A DNA stretch of 64,000 nucleotides, from positions 701,647-765,646 of the forward strand of contig JACVVK020000336.1 in assembly GCA_018292915.2 (NCBI GenBank). Direction: 5' to 3'. A model generated the notes under the pieces. The model made no database searches. It was given only the letters and a program-made list of their open reading frames with translations, and was not told the origin of the DNA. The stretch's first letter is position 1, and every line of letters starts with the position of its first letter. The position numbers were made by a program, and so were the translations under genes. This DNA comes from Batillaria attramentaria. Taxonomy: Eukaryota > Mollusca > Gastropoda > Batillariidae. Positions 51,032 through 64,000 of the stretch are shown here, piece by piece.

Positions 51032-54000
51032 CACGCCTTTGTTTCAGGCCTTGATTTAAGGTTACGAACATCATCATGCACGTTATTAATAAATAAATAT
51101 ATATAAAATAATACTTTGAAAGATAGATGATGACTACATGATCATCAAAAGCTTCCTTGTTACACGGTATTCACATGTCTAAAGGGTGTCATCAAATAGC
51201 GTAGAATTTCGAGCGTACGACTGTAGCACATGTACAATAAACAACAATGCCTCTTTGCAATAACTATACTAACTAGCCAAGGCGACACGATAATTTTGGA
51301 TCAGTGTACAGAAACACGGAGAGAGTTTATACAGGCTATTATATACAGTTGTTTCCAACCAATCAACAAAAGTCATTGCATTTAGCGTATACTATTCTGA
51401 GTGCAAAGGTAAACTCACAAGCGCATCTGTTAAAAATGGTCACCGCCTTCTGTGAAGTCTGGTAATATTGAGGTGAACCGCTTTAGAACAAATGATGTAC
51501 CCGTTACAAAGTCTGCTTTGTCTACCATTCAATTTTTCTTTCGGTCTATGTGTTGTTTCCTCTCGAAACAACTTAGCGCGTAAACAGTGATATTCAGTGA
51601 CATAATTACATTCTGCTATTTACAACTTGTTTTGGTACATTGATTTGAAAAAGTTGTGGAATACAGATTAACATTTTGTACTGAATATGTCTCGTCCTGA
51701 AACCAATAGTAGTGAGTTGTGGCTGAAAACGTTTTCAACTGCCCATCTTCCGACATATCTGTTTTGATGGTATCTTAACATCGCCCTGAGCTATTCTGGT
51801 ACGTTCTAACTTGTATATCTCAGCCACATTTACAGCTTCTGCCTCTCACAGATTTGTGCCGGGCGAACGGAAGACCAAACGCAGAACAAGAGCAAAGACT
51901 CTGCATAAACGCGCTAATTCCACCTTTTCTAAGCCAGCTTATCTTTTGGAACAATTTCGCTAGTGAGTGCGCCTGACGCTCAAAATACTCTATCTTGGTG
52001 ATCAGCACAGCTCTTAAAGCGATACAATGTTGTTTACACTTTGCGCGAGCGTTCGAACATTCCAATGCCACGACTGCTGTTAGCACTCTGTGTGGCCGTC
52101 ATCAAGTACGCTTCTGGTGACTCAGTGCCAGCATTACATGTGCTGTCACTGTCCTGAAGTAATGTGATGATAGATACCGCCAAACAGCCCAGAAACGATC
52201 TATGAGCATAAACATGGTAGCGTTGGTCCCATTAAGGGTTGCGGTCATTCACTGAGTAGACGGCTTTCAGGTCGTTTGAATTATCGTTCACACAACAGGT
52301 TAAAGGCAGTGGGTTGCATTCAGAGTTCTACCAATCACTCTTTCGGCCGTGCAGGTGCATCCACAAGCGCAGGTAAGTGGTTTTTGTAAATTTTTGATAT
52401 CATACAATTTAATCTTGCAGGCATCATCCCTGAGACCCACAAGACAACCATAAAATGAGGTGGTTTACCCTAACTACAGATGGGGATCACGGTTAGTTCG
52501 CGTTGTCCAGTGTGCCCACCGGCATTTGCGATCAAACAGTATCCATTGCGGGAAGGTTTCTGTCATTTTCTGATTTCACTCTTAAGCAATCTGAATTCGA
52601 GTCCGCCTGAAGATTCTTAAAATGTACAAATGATTATGCCCAGAAAAGCGAGGTGACCAGCCTCGTTTTAAAAGGGCAGTAATGCTGGGTATAAATTTCA
52701 CAGAAATTATTGTAATTGAAAAGACGCTCGTAAGATCTCTCAGAGAACGTCTCTTGCAACCATTTATCAGTGATTTCCGTGAAACGTTTCCCCAGTGCTC
52801 CCTACAGAATCAGACGGGAACAAAATTTCTCAAATCATAGGCTTTTTGCCATCTTCGCCATGACGAACCTCACTGAGCCCCTCACCACCTCATTTTATGC
52901 AAGCACGACTGGATTATACATACATACTGAATCATATTCCTTTTGTCCTATTTCACTATTACCAGGCTAAACAGACGACAACTTTTGTTCTGAAACGGTT
53001 TTGCTTGTGCATGCACATGTACAGTCTAATCATAAGTGCAGTTTTACCATCTGCTGGCCGAGCGAACGATTACTGTAACGACCGAAAGCTTTTCTCGGTA
53101 ATGTGTGAATGCAACACTGCGGTATAAGTAAGGGGTGGGGTAGAGGGGATTTGGGAGAGGGGCGAGGGGAGGGAGGTGAAGGGACAGCTATCCTGAGGCA
53201 AACAATCCAGCTGAACACGATTCAGGCAAGTCAGACTGGGGAGCCTCTGATTTGCTGTTTTCCTAACTGTGAAGGACCAGTCACCCAAAACAGATCATGT
53301 TACACGGTCAAAGGAAACCGTTTCCTGGTTCATTGACACTGTCTCATTCAATGCTGCCACAAATGAAAACTACAACTAGTCCTTTGTATCGCGCGTAGGC
53401 CAAAATCAGTTTTGCACATTCGTTTTGGGGGGTCAGGTGACACGGTCGAGCATTGGATTTTGGGAGGGTGTAAGGTTCGAATCCAGACCCAAACACGTGT
53501 ACAGACCTTTTCCAATGTCCCTCTATGAAATCAGCCTCCTGGTGAACAGACGATGCCTAACCTCAAAACGTAACTGTTTCAAGGATTTCGTCTGGAAGGA
53601 ACAAATAAGTAAACATACTTTCCGTTTTCTTCAGTGACACTCCTAATGGCAACAGCCAACCTGCTGATCTAAAAGCAGATCTGACCTCCCCAGGCCAAGG
53701 TCGAAAGAAAAGTAAGATGTTCCGGGGAGGTCACTGCACTGGTAGTACAATGCAGTTCTCCGAGCTGTGAAAATTGTTGAGATTTCATGCATTTCGAAAA
53801 GGCGAAAGTAATTCAAATGAGCAAATTTCTGCGAACATCAAATCCTCCAGTTGAAGTCTTCAATGTGTGCACAATCTCTCAAAGGTGCCCACGATTCCCA
53901 TGTAGCCAGTTCCTGATTTCTGACAGGTCATGCTAGCCAATCGAAGTGCGCGAATACTCTCCCACAAGCTTGTCAAAGGATGTGCCAGAGATCAGAATGT

Positions 54001-55471
54001 AATAAAGTGTACGTTGCGTTAAGTTGCCATGGAGGATTCGTTTAGTCAGTAAGCGTGGCTACAGTCGTCGACTATTTGTAAATTTCCAAAGTCGGTATTC
54101 TGTTTCTACTTCAATGTAGAGCAGCTGCAAGAGAGTATATGTACTGCTTCTTAAACTGTTGTGTTGTTCATTATCCTAGCTTCTTTGTATTCAACGCGAT
54201 TAATAGGTTCACAGAAATCAATTGTTTCTCTGAACTCTAGCGCTTGTGAGTACATGAGAAAACTAAACAATAAAATAATGACCTCTCTCCGTACACTGAG
54301 GCCACCAGTCTGCTGGTCTCGAAACGAACCTCTGCTGATCAACAAAAGCGACAATAACATACAGGGACTTAAAATTCTGCCTCTACTTGAAAGGTAATGT
54401 ACAACATGTGCTATTTCAAAACAACGGATCGCCTCAGACGGCGCGTGTTAAGACAACATTCAAGAAAACTGGTAAACATCAACTGGTGTGACATCAAAAA
54501 AAAAAAAAAAAAAAAACCCAACCCAAAAAACAGTAAATCCCGGAATAATACCCAGATACCCTACAGTTTACAAGCCCTTCGCGGCACAATTGTCAAACAG
54601 AAAAGCTGGCTCCCGGTCAAGCAAAATCGATACTTCCTGTATCCACATTTCATCATTACCATTGTCTTCTGGAGTATGACGACTGCATAGTGCAGTGTGT
54701 AATGTTCATTTCTGCACTCTACTGCGCCACCAGTGAAACGGAAACGTCCGCATTTCATCCGCAAGGCGCAGTCCAAACGACGATCAAAGAATACTCGATG
54801 TCCGCATGCCGAGGCTGTCTAATGTTCACTTGCGGCAAAACTTTGAAACAGATGCGGTTGGCTCCAAACCAACCAACTTTTGCCATGCGTCCGCAGCTAA
54901 CCCCAGTACACATGTGGACTGATTTTTACTCAAGCAATGTTGAGCGATGAATGTTAAACCTGGACTAGGGAGAGCGCATGCACTTTAACATTCAATGGTT
55001 CGCGACGTCTCCGCTGGCCGGGTCGCCACATTTTGAGTAGCGTCTTCATTCCTGTAATGGAAATGTGCGGTATCACCAAATGTCGTGGGAACGATGCAAA
55101 ACTCTTACAAACAACAAATTACACTGAAGCCTTTAAACTTCAACTTATATATATATACTTCAACTTATAGAAGAAGAGGAGAAGAAAGAAGAAGTAACAA
55201 GAAGTGGAAGACGTTTTGATAGTATGCATGTATGTTTCAATCCTATGTCTCTATAATTTTAATTCAAATGCAGGTAAGCACGATGGCACGTTGGCATGTA
55301 TGTATGTATGTGTGTATGTTGTGTGTTTGTATGTATGGATGTATGTATGTATGTATGTATGTATGATGTATGTATGTATGTATGTATGCTGTATATGTAT
55401 GTATGTAAAACACTGTTCCAAAAACAAGAATAAAAAAAGACATCAACACTGAAAAAGGGGGGAAAAAAAGA

Positions 55472-55506
<35 letters not shown>

Positions 55507-55690
55507 CAAAAGAAGAAGGGAAAAAGTAGAGGAAAAATGAGGAGAAGAAGACGACTTAGAAAAAACATAAGCTGAAGAAGCAGAAGAGAAAGGCGGAGAA
55601 AAAAATAACAGTAGAAGAAGAAGCTGAAGAAGAAAGTCAGTTAAAGCAGAAATATAAAAATAAAAGAAAGAAGACGGCGAATAAACGTAG
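50501..55690 (+). other. Long stretch without a recognised gene
   Basis: (TG)n lies at about 50985-51030, an A-run at 54497-54516 and (GTAT)n at about 55280-55405. A 15-bp inverted repeat (ataaaatgaggtggt) lies at 52450-52464 and 52884-52898. Open frames here carry no family motif I know. Confidence 0.5.
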
Positions 55691-55699
55691 AAGTTTTTT

Positions 55700-57961
<2,262 letters not shown>

Positions 57962-58039
57962 CTTTAAAACAAATGATAAAAACTCACAGAGCAACAATAT
58001 CAAAATCACACACACCACACACACACATCCATGTCTTTT

Positions 58040-58570
58040 GTGTGATGTGGGAACATTCGTCCTACGAATCGTTGATGTAATAAAGGAACATGCCTTAAAT
58101 TATGCGTCTTTTCAAATTTGCGTTATATTTCCTGAGACAGGGTACCTTAAGCCATATTAATATATATCGATCTTTCTTGTAAGTCAAATACTTTCAGATA
58201 TACAGAGGGGTTTTATTTTGGACACAAATTTTTGATGTGATAAAGGAACGTCCAGACTGACACAAACAGTAGGTGTACTCTGGGAACCGAGCAGACACAA
58301 ACTGCAGATTCAATCCGGGAACATTGACAATAACACGATAAATCAACTTTTGTAATCCTTTAAACCGAGTTTGTCCTTTACCAACCATGCTGAAAACGTT
58401 TTCATATAGTGATTTTCCTTGTATGTGGAAGGCTATAGGATATACAGAGGGGTGCATGTTGGACACAAATTGTTGATGTGATGAGGGAACATTCACGCAG
58501 ACACAAACAGGAGGTTTAATCTGGGAACCGACCAGACACAAACTGAAAGTTCAATTTGGGAACCTAGACT
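58040..58570 (+). repeat. 242-bp tandem repeat, about two copies
   Basis: tatacagaggggt and ttggacacaaat recur at about 58199 and 58441, with similar following sequence (gacacaaacag, ctgggaaccga). A partial earlier unit lies near 58048-58100. Confidence 0.8.
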
Positions 58571-59728
58571 ATGGATCGATAAATTATCTTTGTAATGCTT
58601 AAACTCGAATGTTTCATGACCAACCATGTTGGAAACATTAAAAATCATGTGTCATAAGTGGACACCAGCAATAGGTTATGCATTCACCATCAAATTATTG
58701 TTGACAAATCACAGTGGTAAAGGCGTACCATCCAAGATACCTATACAGGTGCGAATTGACAACCTGCATTTGGTCGGCTGGTTTGCAGATTGGTTGGCTG
58801 GATTGATGAATGGTTGACTGTTTGGTTGAAGTTTTAATATCGCTCGCCGAAAAGATGGAGACGGCTCATTGGGCGATGGCTTAAGCGTTGTGTATTGTGT
58901 AGGCTTTTAGCTCTGCCCAGCCCCGCTTTGTCCAGCCCGATCATGTAATTACAGCCTTTCAGCACGAGTCCCACGCGCCTATTACCTAGGTGCGTAGTGC
59001 CGCGGGGGAGGGGAGGTGGGTTGGATAACTGCCGTACTGAAAAGATGTTTAAACTAGTCATGTACTGCCTTTTTTTCGGTTTTACCAGAGAGAGAGAGAG
59101 AGAGAGAGAGACTCTGGCTACAGAGAAAGAGAGAGGGGCGGCATTGACGAATAAACAAAAGATAGTTTCTTTTAGGGTGAGGTGAGTGTGTGTGGGGGGG
59201 GGGGGGCGGTCTACTGACGAGAGAGAGAGAGAGTACTTTCTTTCGATGGAGCGTAGTGGTGGTGTTCATGGTAACGTTCTCACTCGGCCATGAGAAAGTC
59301 TCACATAACTGTCACCAGGGCCCGCAGGTAAAAGTCGAGGTAAGGGATTTTAGCCCCGGGTTAAGGCCTAACCTCAAACTAAACTGACTCTAGGGTTAAA
59401 TATTCTGTTGCTGTTTTGTTTTAAATCAGAAGGGGGTCCATTCCGGCAAAGTGAATATGCCGTTATAAAAGAATTTTTCTTCTTTCTTCGCTTCCTTTTT
59501 TAAAATTTGATTTTATTTTTGGGTCTCTTTTGTCTTACTCTGGGTTAGGCCAGTAGTCGTGGGTTAGATTAACCTCGAGTTTTACATGCAGGCTCAGGGT
59601 AATAACTGAAGTAACGGCCAAAACTGGTTCAAATGCAAGAAAAGGGAATAGAACATATTTTGTAGAATAGCGTAATTTTCGAAATAAAGTACCGATCCTA
59701 CCCATCTTTCTCTCCGCCGCCGCGCCGT
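58571..59728 (+). other. Intergenic DNA
   Basis: (GA)n tracts lie at about 59089-59111 and 59218-59234, with a G-run near 59193-59206. No gene is seen. Confidence 0.5.
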
Positions 59729-60650
59729 GCACCCGGCAGTCAATCTATGTATCTGGCGACTCCAACTTGTAACCTCTTTCTACGTACCTCTGACGCCAGA
59801 TGCCACCTTGTGTCTTACATCATGACATTCAGAATGGATTCCCCTACACCACTATGACCGTTTCATGCCGACTGAAAGTCATCAGGCAAATTCTCCCGTT
59901 TGCTACCGCAGTGAAGCCATTTCACCGAATACAGTATCTGTGCCGTTAAACCTTATTTTCCACTACTCCGACGGCTACACTATACTGATGTTATATACCA
60001 TTAGATTCTCTAAGCGGCTGAACGGCACGTTTTCCTCTGATATACTTTTTATCCCGACTTCATCAATATCCCCGCGGCAGTCAGTCTGTGTATTTGCCGA
60101 CTCCCAACTTCTAACCTCTATCTAAGTACCTCTGACGGCTGACACCACATCATTACATTTAGCTTGCATTTCTCTACACTACTATTACCGTTTCATACCG
60201 GCTGAAAGCCATCAGACAAATTCTCCCGTTTGCTACCGCATTGATCAGCTATTACACTGAATCCAGTATCTGTTCCTTTAAACCTTATTTTCCACTACTC
60301 CGACGGCTACACTATACTGATGTTATATGCCATTAGATTCAGCAGTCAATTCTCGTTGTGCATCACTAGATGACTAAACGGCTCTACGACCAGTTATCCT
60401 AAAATACCCCCCCCCCCCCCCGATCCTACCCATAATTATCCCCGCCGTTGTGCACCCGGCAGTCAGTCTTATGTATTTGCCGACTACCAACTTCTAACCT
60501 CTTCCTACATACTTCTGACGACTGGCACCATCTTGTGTCCTATACCATGACATTCAGCATGGGTTCCCCTACACTACTATGGCCGTTTCATGCCGGCTGA
60601 AAGCCACCAAATAAATTTTTCGCGTTTGATACCGCACTGATCAGCCATTT
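59729..60650 (+). repeat. 350-375-bp satellite-like tandem repeat, about 2.6 copies
   Basis: Units start at ggcagtca near 59735, 60075 and 60455. Each carries the words aaccttattttccactactc and cggctacactatactgatgt or their diverged forms. A stray partial unit lies at 60905-60953. Confidence 0.85.
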
Positions 60651-60774
60651 GAAAATGTTCAGCCCACCAAATTTGGATAGGTTCAGCCAACCAAATTTGA
60701 AAAATAAATGCAATTCTAAATTCCGAAATTTAAATAGCTGACTGTCCCTTCGCACAACGTGATTGTAATGTGTT

Positions 60775-60908
60775 TACGTCCAATGTGTGAGAGAATGCGT
60801 GTGATTCACGTGAGCGTGCGTGGTGGGTTCAGTTCACGGTGCTTTGAGCCAATTCACGAAATTGGGTAAAGCGCCTATACAATACTCATTATTATTATTA
60901 TTATTATT
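60775..60908 (+). repeat. LINE-type 3' tail with ATT repeats
   Basis: gggtaaagcgcctatacaat is followed by an (ATT)n tract. It resembles tails at 8020-8052, 10826-10880 (-) and 35533-35620 (-). Confidence 0.5.
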
Positions 60909-61085
60909 CTTTCACGGAACCCAGTACCTGTTTCTTTAAACCTTATTTTCCAGGGCCAGGACCAAAGCATCTCTCTCTCTCTTCTCTCTCTCTCTCTTAA
61001 GACCCCAGCAATGAGCGGCCACACATATAATTTTATCTGTGTGCCGTAAAATCCACACTCCACAAGTGGTATCTGAAGCAGACGA

Positions 61086-61255
61086 GTGGGTGAGGTGTGG
61101 GGGGTTGGGGGTTTAACGTCCTTTTCCACCACATACTGGTTATATCAAAGACGGAGCAACGATGAAAAATCAGCACAAATATTTGGTCCCAGCCGGGATA
61201 CGAATTCACGACCCGAGCATTAGAAGTCCAACGCTCTACCATTCGGCCACCCCGA
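61086..61255 (-). mobile_element. tRNA-headed SINE (family 1), minus strand, full length
   Basis: The reverse strand has GTGGCCGAATGGTAGAGCG, a B box (GAATTCGTATCCC) and the tail GGAAAAGGACGTTAAAC. A 10-bp target duplication (AAGCAGACGA) lies at 61076-61085 and 61256-61265. Confidence 0.9.
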
Positions 61256-61265
61256 AAGCAGACGA

Positions 61266-62992
61266 TAATAAGTCCAATTAGTGCCTTTTGCACACGAGAA
61301 GGTCACATAGCCGCTTTGAGTACTGCTTCCGAGACCACAAAAAGAAGGCTTAGGAGCCGCCATGGTTCAAAAGAAAATTCTACTCTGAAAAGGACGATAC
61401 TTCTCGCAACACGTCACGACTCTTACATCAACATTCACTTTATGCCGAGTCCTTCGTTTATGTACACTGTACAGCCCATGCCCCATTCAAGTTTCCAAAA
61501 AAACTGACGAATGTACACGTGCTGTTTTTGCTGATTTTATCCCCCCCCCCCCCCCACGCGCGCCAACGGGTTTGCTGATACGATCTTGATTGCACGAGAG
61601 TATCGCACGGTGTTTTGCGGAACAAAACTGCTCCCCGTTGCTGAACGCCGAGTCCGGTCGGTCCAAATGGTGTGAGGACGTTCGAAGAAGAGCTCAGCTG
61701 AAATGATTAGACAGAATATGCGTCTGCGGTAGGCCGGTAGTCGTGTTGAAATGAGAAAACAAAAAGTTTAGTAAGGACATCATGTGAAACATAGGCACGT
61801 GTCCTACTAACGCCTGTAGGGGTGAGATGCGGGTGTTTGCTGATTAGCTATTATATTGATCCATGGCGTGTCGCAGCTATTCAGGGCCAATGCAAGTCTT
61901 CACACCTTTCGAGACTGGTGCCGATAGGAATGGGTCAGGGAGTCTTTACCTTTGTTACCGCTTTTCCTGATTAGCTGATAATCGACCTAAACCGGGTACA
62001 TTGTTTTAATTAGAGAGAGAGAGAGAGAGAGCACCCAGTATCCATTTCTGGGTTGTGACGTGTATACACTGGGCCCGCTTGCTAAAAACTAATAAGGTCA
62101 ACGTGATATATGCCCGCTGGCGCGTGCCGTTTACACTTCTTCACATGTCCCTGGTGTCTGCTACGCGTAACCAACCCGGGGTATTGGAAGCTCCAAGCCA
62201 CCCTGGCGCCGCGAGCGTGTCCCGTCTTCGGGGTGTCTGCTGCGGGGTATTGGACGTTTCACACCACTGCGATACATGACTGCGAGCGGCGCAGGTGGTG
62301 AAGTATTCTCGGAAGTATTAATCCACAAAGAGTGAAAAGACCTCCTTACTTTTTTGTTGTTAAACAAGAAGCCTAAAATTTGTCACGCACCACACAGTTA
62401 ACTGAAGTAAATAAGTTAAAGATTCGTAACTATCAAAGTAACGACTTAAGGGTAATTAAACAAACAGTGCGATACACAACAAGAAAGTGGAGAAAACTCA
62501 TATGCGAGGTGAGGTTTTGTGTACAATGTTTGCTTCCTTGGTCAGTTACCATCTCAGCCCCACCTCCCCCCCCCCCCCCCCCCCCCCCCCCCGGCCCCTA
62601 AGTTACCAAACACCATGACACCAAGGTGTTTCAGATATATTTGTTTAGTCCGTGCTGTTCAACGGTCGCAGCTGCTCGTACGCCATGATACCTAAATCGT
62701 TTAAGAAGGATTTTTCCTTCCATTCTTCTCTTTTTTTTATTTTTGTTTTTGTTGGTTTCTTTCATCCATCCTTCACCATTTTCCGACTTCTTTTTATTCA
62801 TTCGCATGTTTACAATGCGCATTTCATAATAATAATAATAATAATGCGTCAGGTACAAGCTGTGCCGTCAGCTGCTTATCCTTTTTTTGTTAACGTGTAC
62901 ACGCACATTTTTTATCAGTGAAAAAAAAATTATTGCAGGACGAAAATTTATATATTTAACACTTAATGAGCACAAATAAGCTTTAGCTTATA
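61266..62992 (+). other. Intergenic DNA
   Basis: C-runs lie at about 61543-61555 and 62566-62592, and a (GA)n at about 62013-62031. A partial tandem duplication lies near 62170-62260 (ggggtattgga twice). No gene is seen. Confidence 0.5.
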
Positions 62993-63417
62993 CAGTCTTC
63001 ACAAAAAGTTAAGGACCAGTCAACATAATGGGTGACAGTTTCAATAAATCAGAAAAAAAAATAAACGAATAAGATTTTTCCCGTAAAATTCGGTAGCAAG
63101 GTTAAGGGGTAATTAGTGAACATGGCGACCACTGTGTGGATGGCACGTGCGCGTCACACAGCATGCTTGGCGCGTTTGAAAATCTGCAATTCCGGCAAAA
63201 CTAGACGGAGTTTCAGTGTTCAATGAGTGATACCTGGGGCTTTCTGCACGGAAAAAATGAGATGCAGGTCAAAGAATGCATCCCTGGTTATGAACTGTGC
63301 TCATTTGTTTGCCTACATAAGCTGCTGTTTCAGCGATGTTCAGCACTACACCAGCATGCCACCACGACAAAAGTTGAATGATATTTGCAAGTGGTCCTTA
63401 ACTTTTTGTGAAGGCTG
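62993..63417 (+). mobile_element. Tc1/mariner-type MITE with transposase start
   Basis: The ends are CAGTCTTCACAAAAAGTTAA and, on the other strand, CAGCCTTCACAAAAAGTTAA, with TA on each side (62991-62992 and 63418-63419). A frame at 63357 reads MPPRQKLNDICKW, like the first residues of Tc1-type transposases, and runs into the right end. The element is an internal deletion derivative. Confidence 0.82.
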
Positions 63418-64000
63418 TAGTAACGCTCAGGGTGAAACAAACACAGTGTAACGGTATTGCAATGGCAGACTAAATTAATCCTAAAATCTCATTAATCAAT
63501 ACTAGAGAGAGAGCGGGGGGGGGGGGGGGTGTCTGTGTAGGTTGACAAAAAGATAAATACATGTATACATATAAAAAGATAAAACAAAATAAAAAGAAAT
63601 AAAGATCCCCCAAAAGCAAGAAATAAAAAAAAATAAAAAAGATTAAAATTTCCTATGGTCTACACTAGACACAGTTAAGGAAGTATCAGTAAGCAGACAA
63701 AATTACTCCTAAAATCTGATAAATTTACACAAGAGAGAGAGAGAGAGAGAGAGAGAGTGGTGTTGCCAGGAGTTTTTTTGTTGGGCGATTTAGCCAAAAC
63801 AGCCATGAAAGTTTCGGCTTTTTACAGAAAGTTTCGGCTCTCTCTGCCGAAGCAGTTTCACAAGTTTTTCGACTAGATTCCCTACTGTTACGTTCTCCCT
63901 CCACCTCCATGAATTAAAGATGTTCTGTAGATATATATTCCGCAATAAAACAAGTCTTTGGAGTAAAATAACAAAATTGAACAAACTTCATTTCCTTGAA
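63418..64000 (+). other. Right edge, intergenic DNA
   Basis: A G-run lies near 63515-63529 and a (GA)n at about 63732-63757. A short direct repeat (gaaagtttcggct) lies at 63806-63839. No gene is seen. Confidence 0.5.

Noticed and set aside
51820..52086. 88-residue minus-strand ORF with many cysteines
   Set aside because: No known motif, splice site or repeat support was found, so I did not annotate it.
58194..58541. 115-residue minus-strand ORF
   Set aside because: It spans a 242-bp tandem repeat whose second unit is read in a different context; no domain is visible.

Overview
The window looks like nuclear DNA of a mollusc, most likely a marine gastropod. That assignment is an inference from the mix seen: multi-exon genes with GT-AG introns and phase-1 immunoglobulin (Ig) type exons, non-LTR retrotransposons with RNase H, a Penelope-type element, tRNA-headed SINEs, and very abundant (CT)n, (CA)n and (GA)n microsatellites. 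No bacterial, organellar or rRNA features were seen.

The backbone is a tandem family of Ig-like single-pass membrane receptors on the + strand. Receptor 1 (1-4686) is cut by the left edge but complete at its 3' end. Receptor 2 (11657-20420) has a signal peptide, two ectodomains, a Ser/Thr-rich hinge and a membrane segment. Receptor 3 (38280-45708) appears complete: signal peptide, domain D1, domain D2, a third domain D3 built from two half-domain exons, a membrane segment and a long tail. Its first half-D3 exon exists in two versions whose phases allow exactly one to be used. Receptors 1 and 3 share a tail with three YxN motifs. An orphan half-D3 exon lies at 31820-31976, and a broken copy of the tail exon lies at 50323-50388. 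Splice phases agree at every junction except in receptor 2, where half of D3 has been lost.

Region by region: 1-4.7 kb is receptor 1, with decayed THAP-like and P2X7-like sequence in an intron. 5-11.6 kb holds a SINE, a decayed CR1/L2-like LINE and a 66-bp minisatellite. 11.6-20.4 kb is receptor 2, whose first intron carries a full-length antisense LINE (12102-18123) with a 13-bp target duplication. 20.8-28 kb is nested mobile DNA: a Penelope fragment, an older LINE copy with a 42-bp LINE insertion inside it, and an LTR-element remnant whose 3' LTR holds a TA-flanked DNA transposon. 28-38 kb is mostly repeats, including a fold-back element with telomere-like sequence and a hAT-like MITE. 38.2-45.7 kb is receptor 3, with a 481-bp SINE in an intron. 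46-51 kb is a Penelope end, tandem repeats and a rearranged receptor duplication containing a 69-bp-arm palindrome. 51-55.6 kb shows nothing recognisable. 55.7-58 kb has phase-compatible exons of an unknown minus-strand gene with one duplicated exon. 58-64 kb has tandem repeats, a SINE and a Tc1/mariner-type MITE.

By inference the receptors are a diversifying cell-surface recognition family, plausibly immune or self-recognition. Their variation would come from tandem duplication, exon loss, a phase-enforced exon choice and possible tail-less isoforms. I cannot tell from the sequence alone whether the family is already described.
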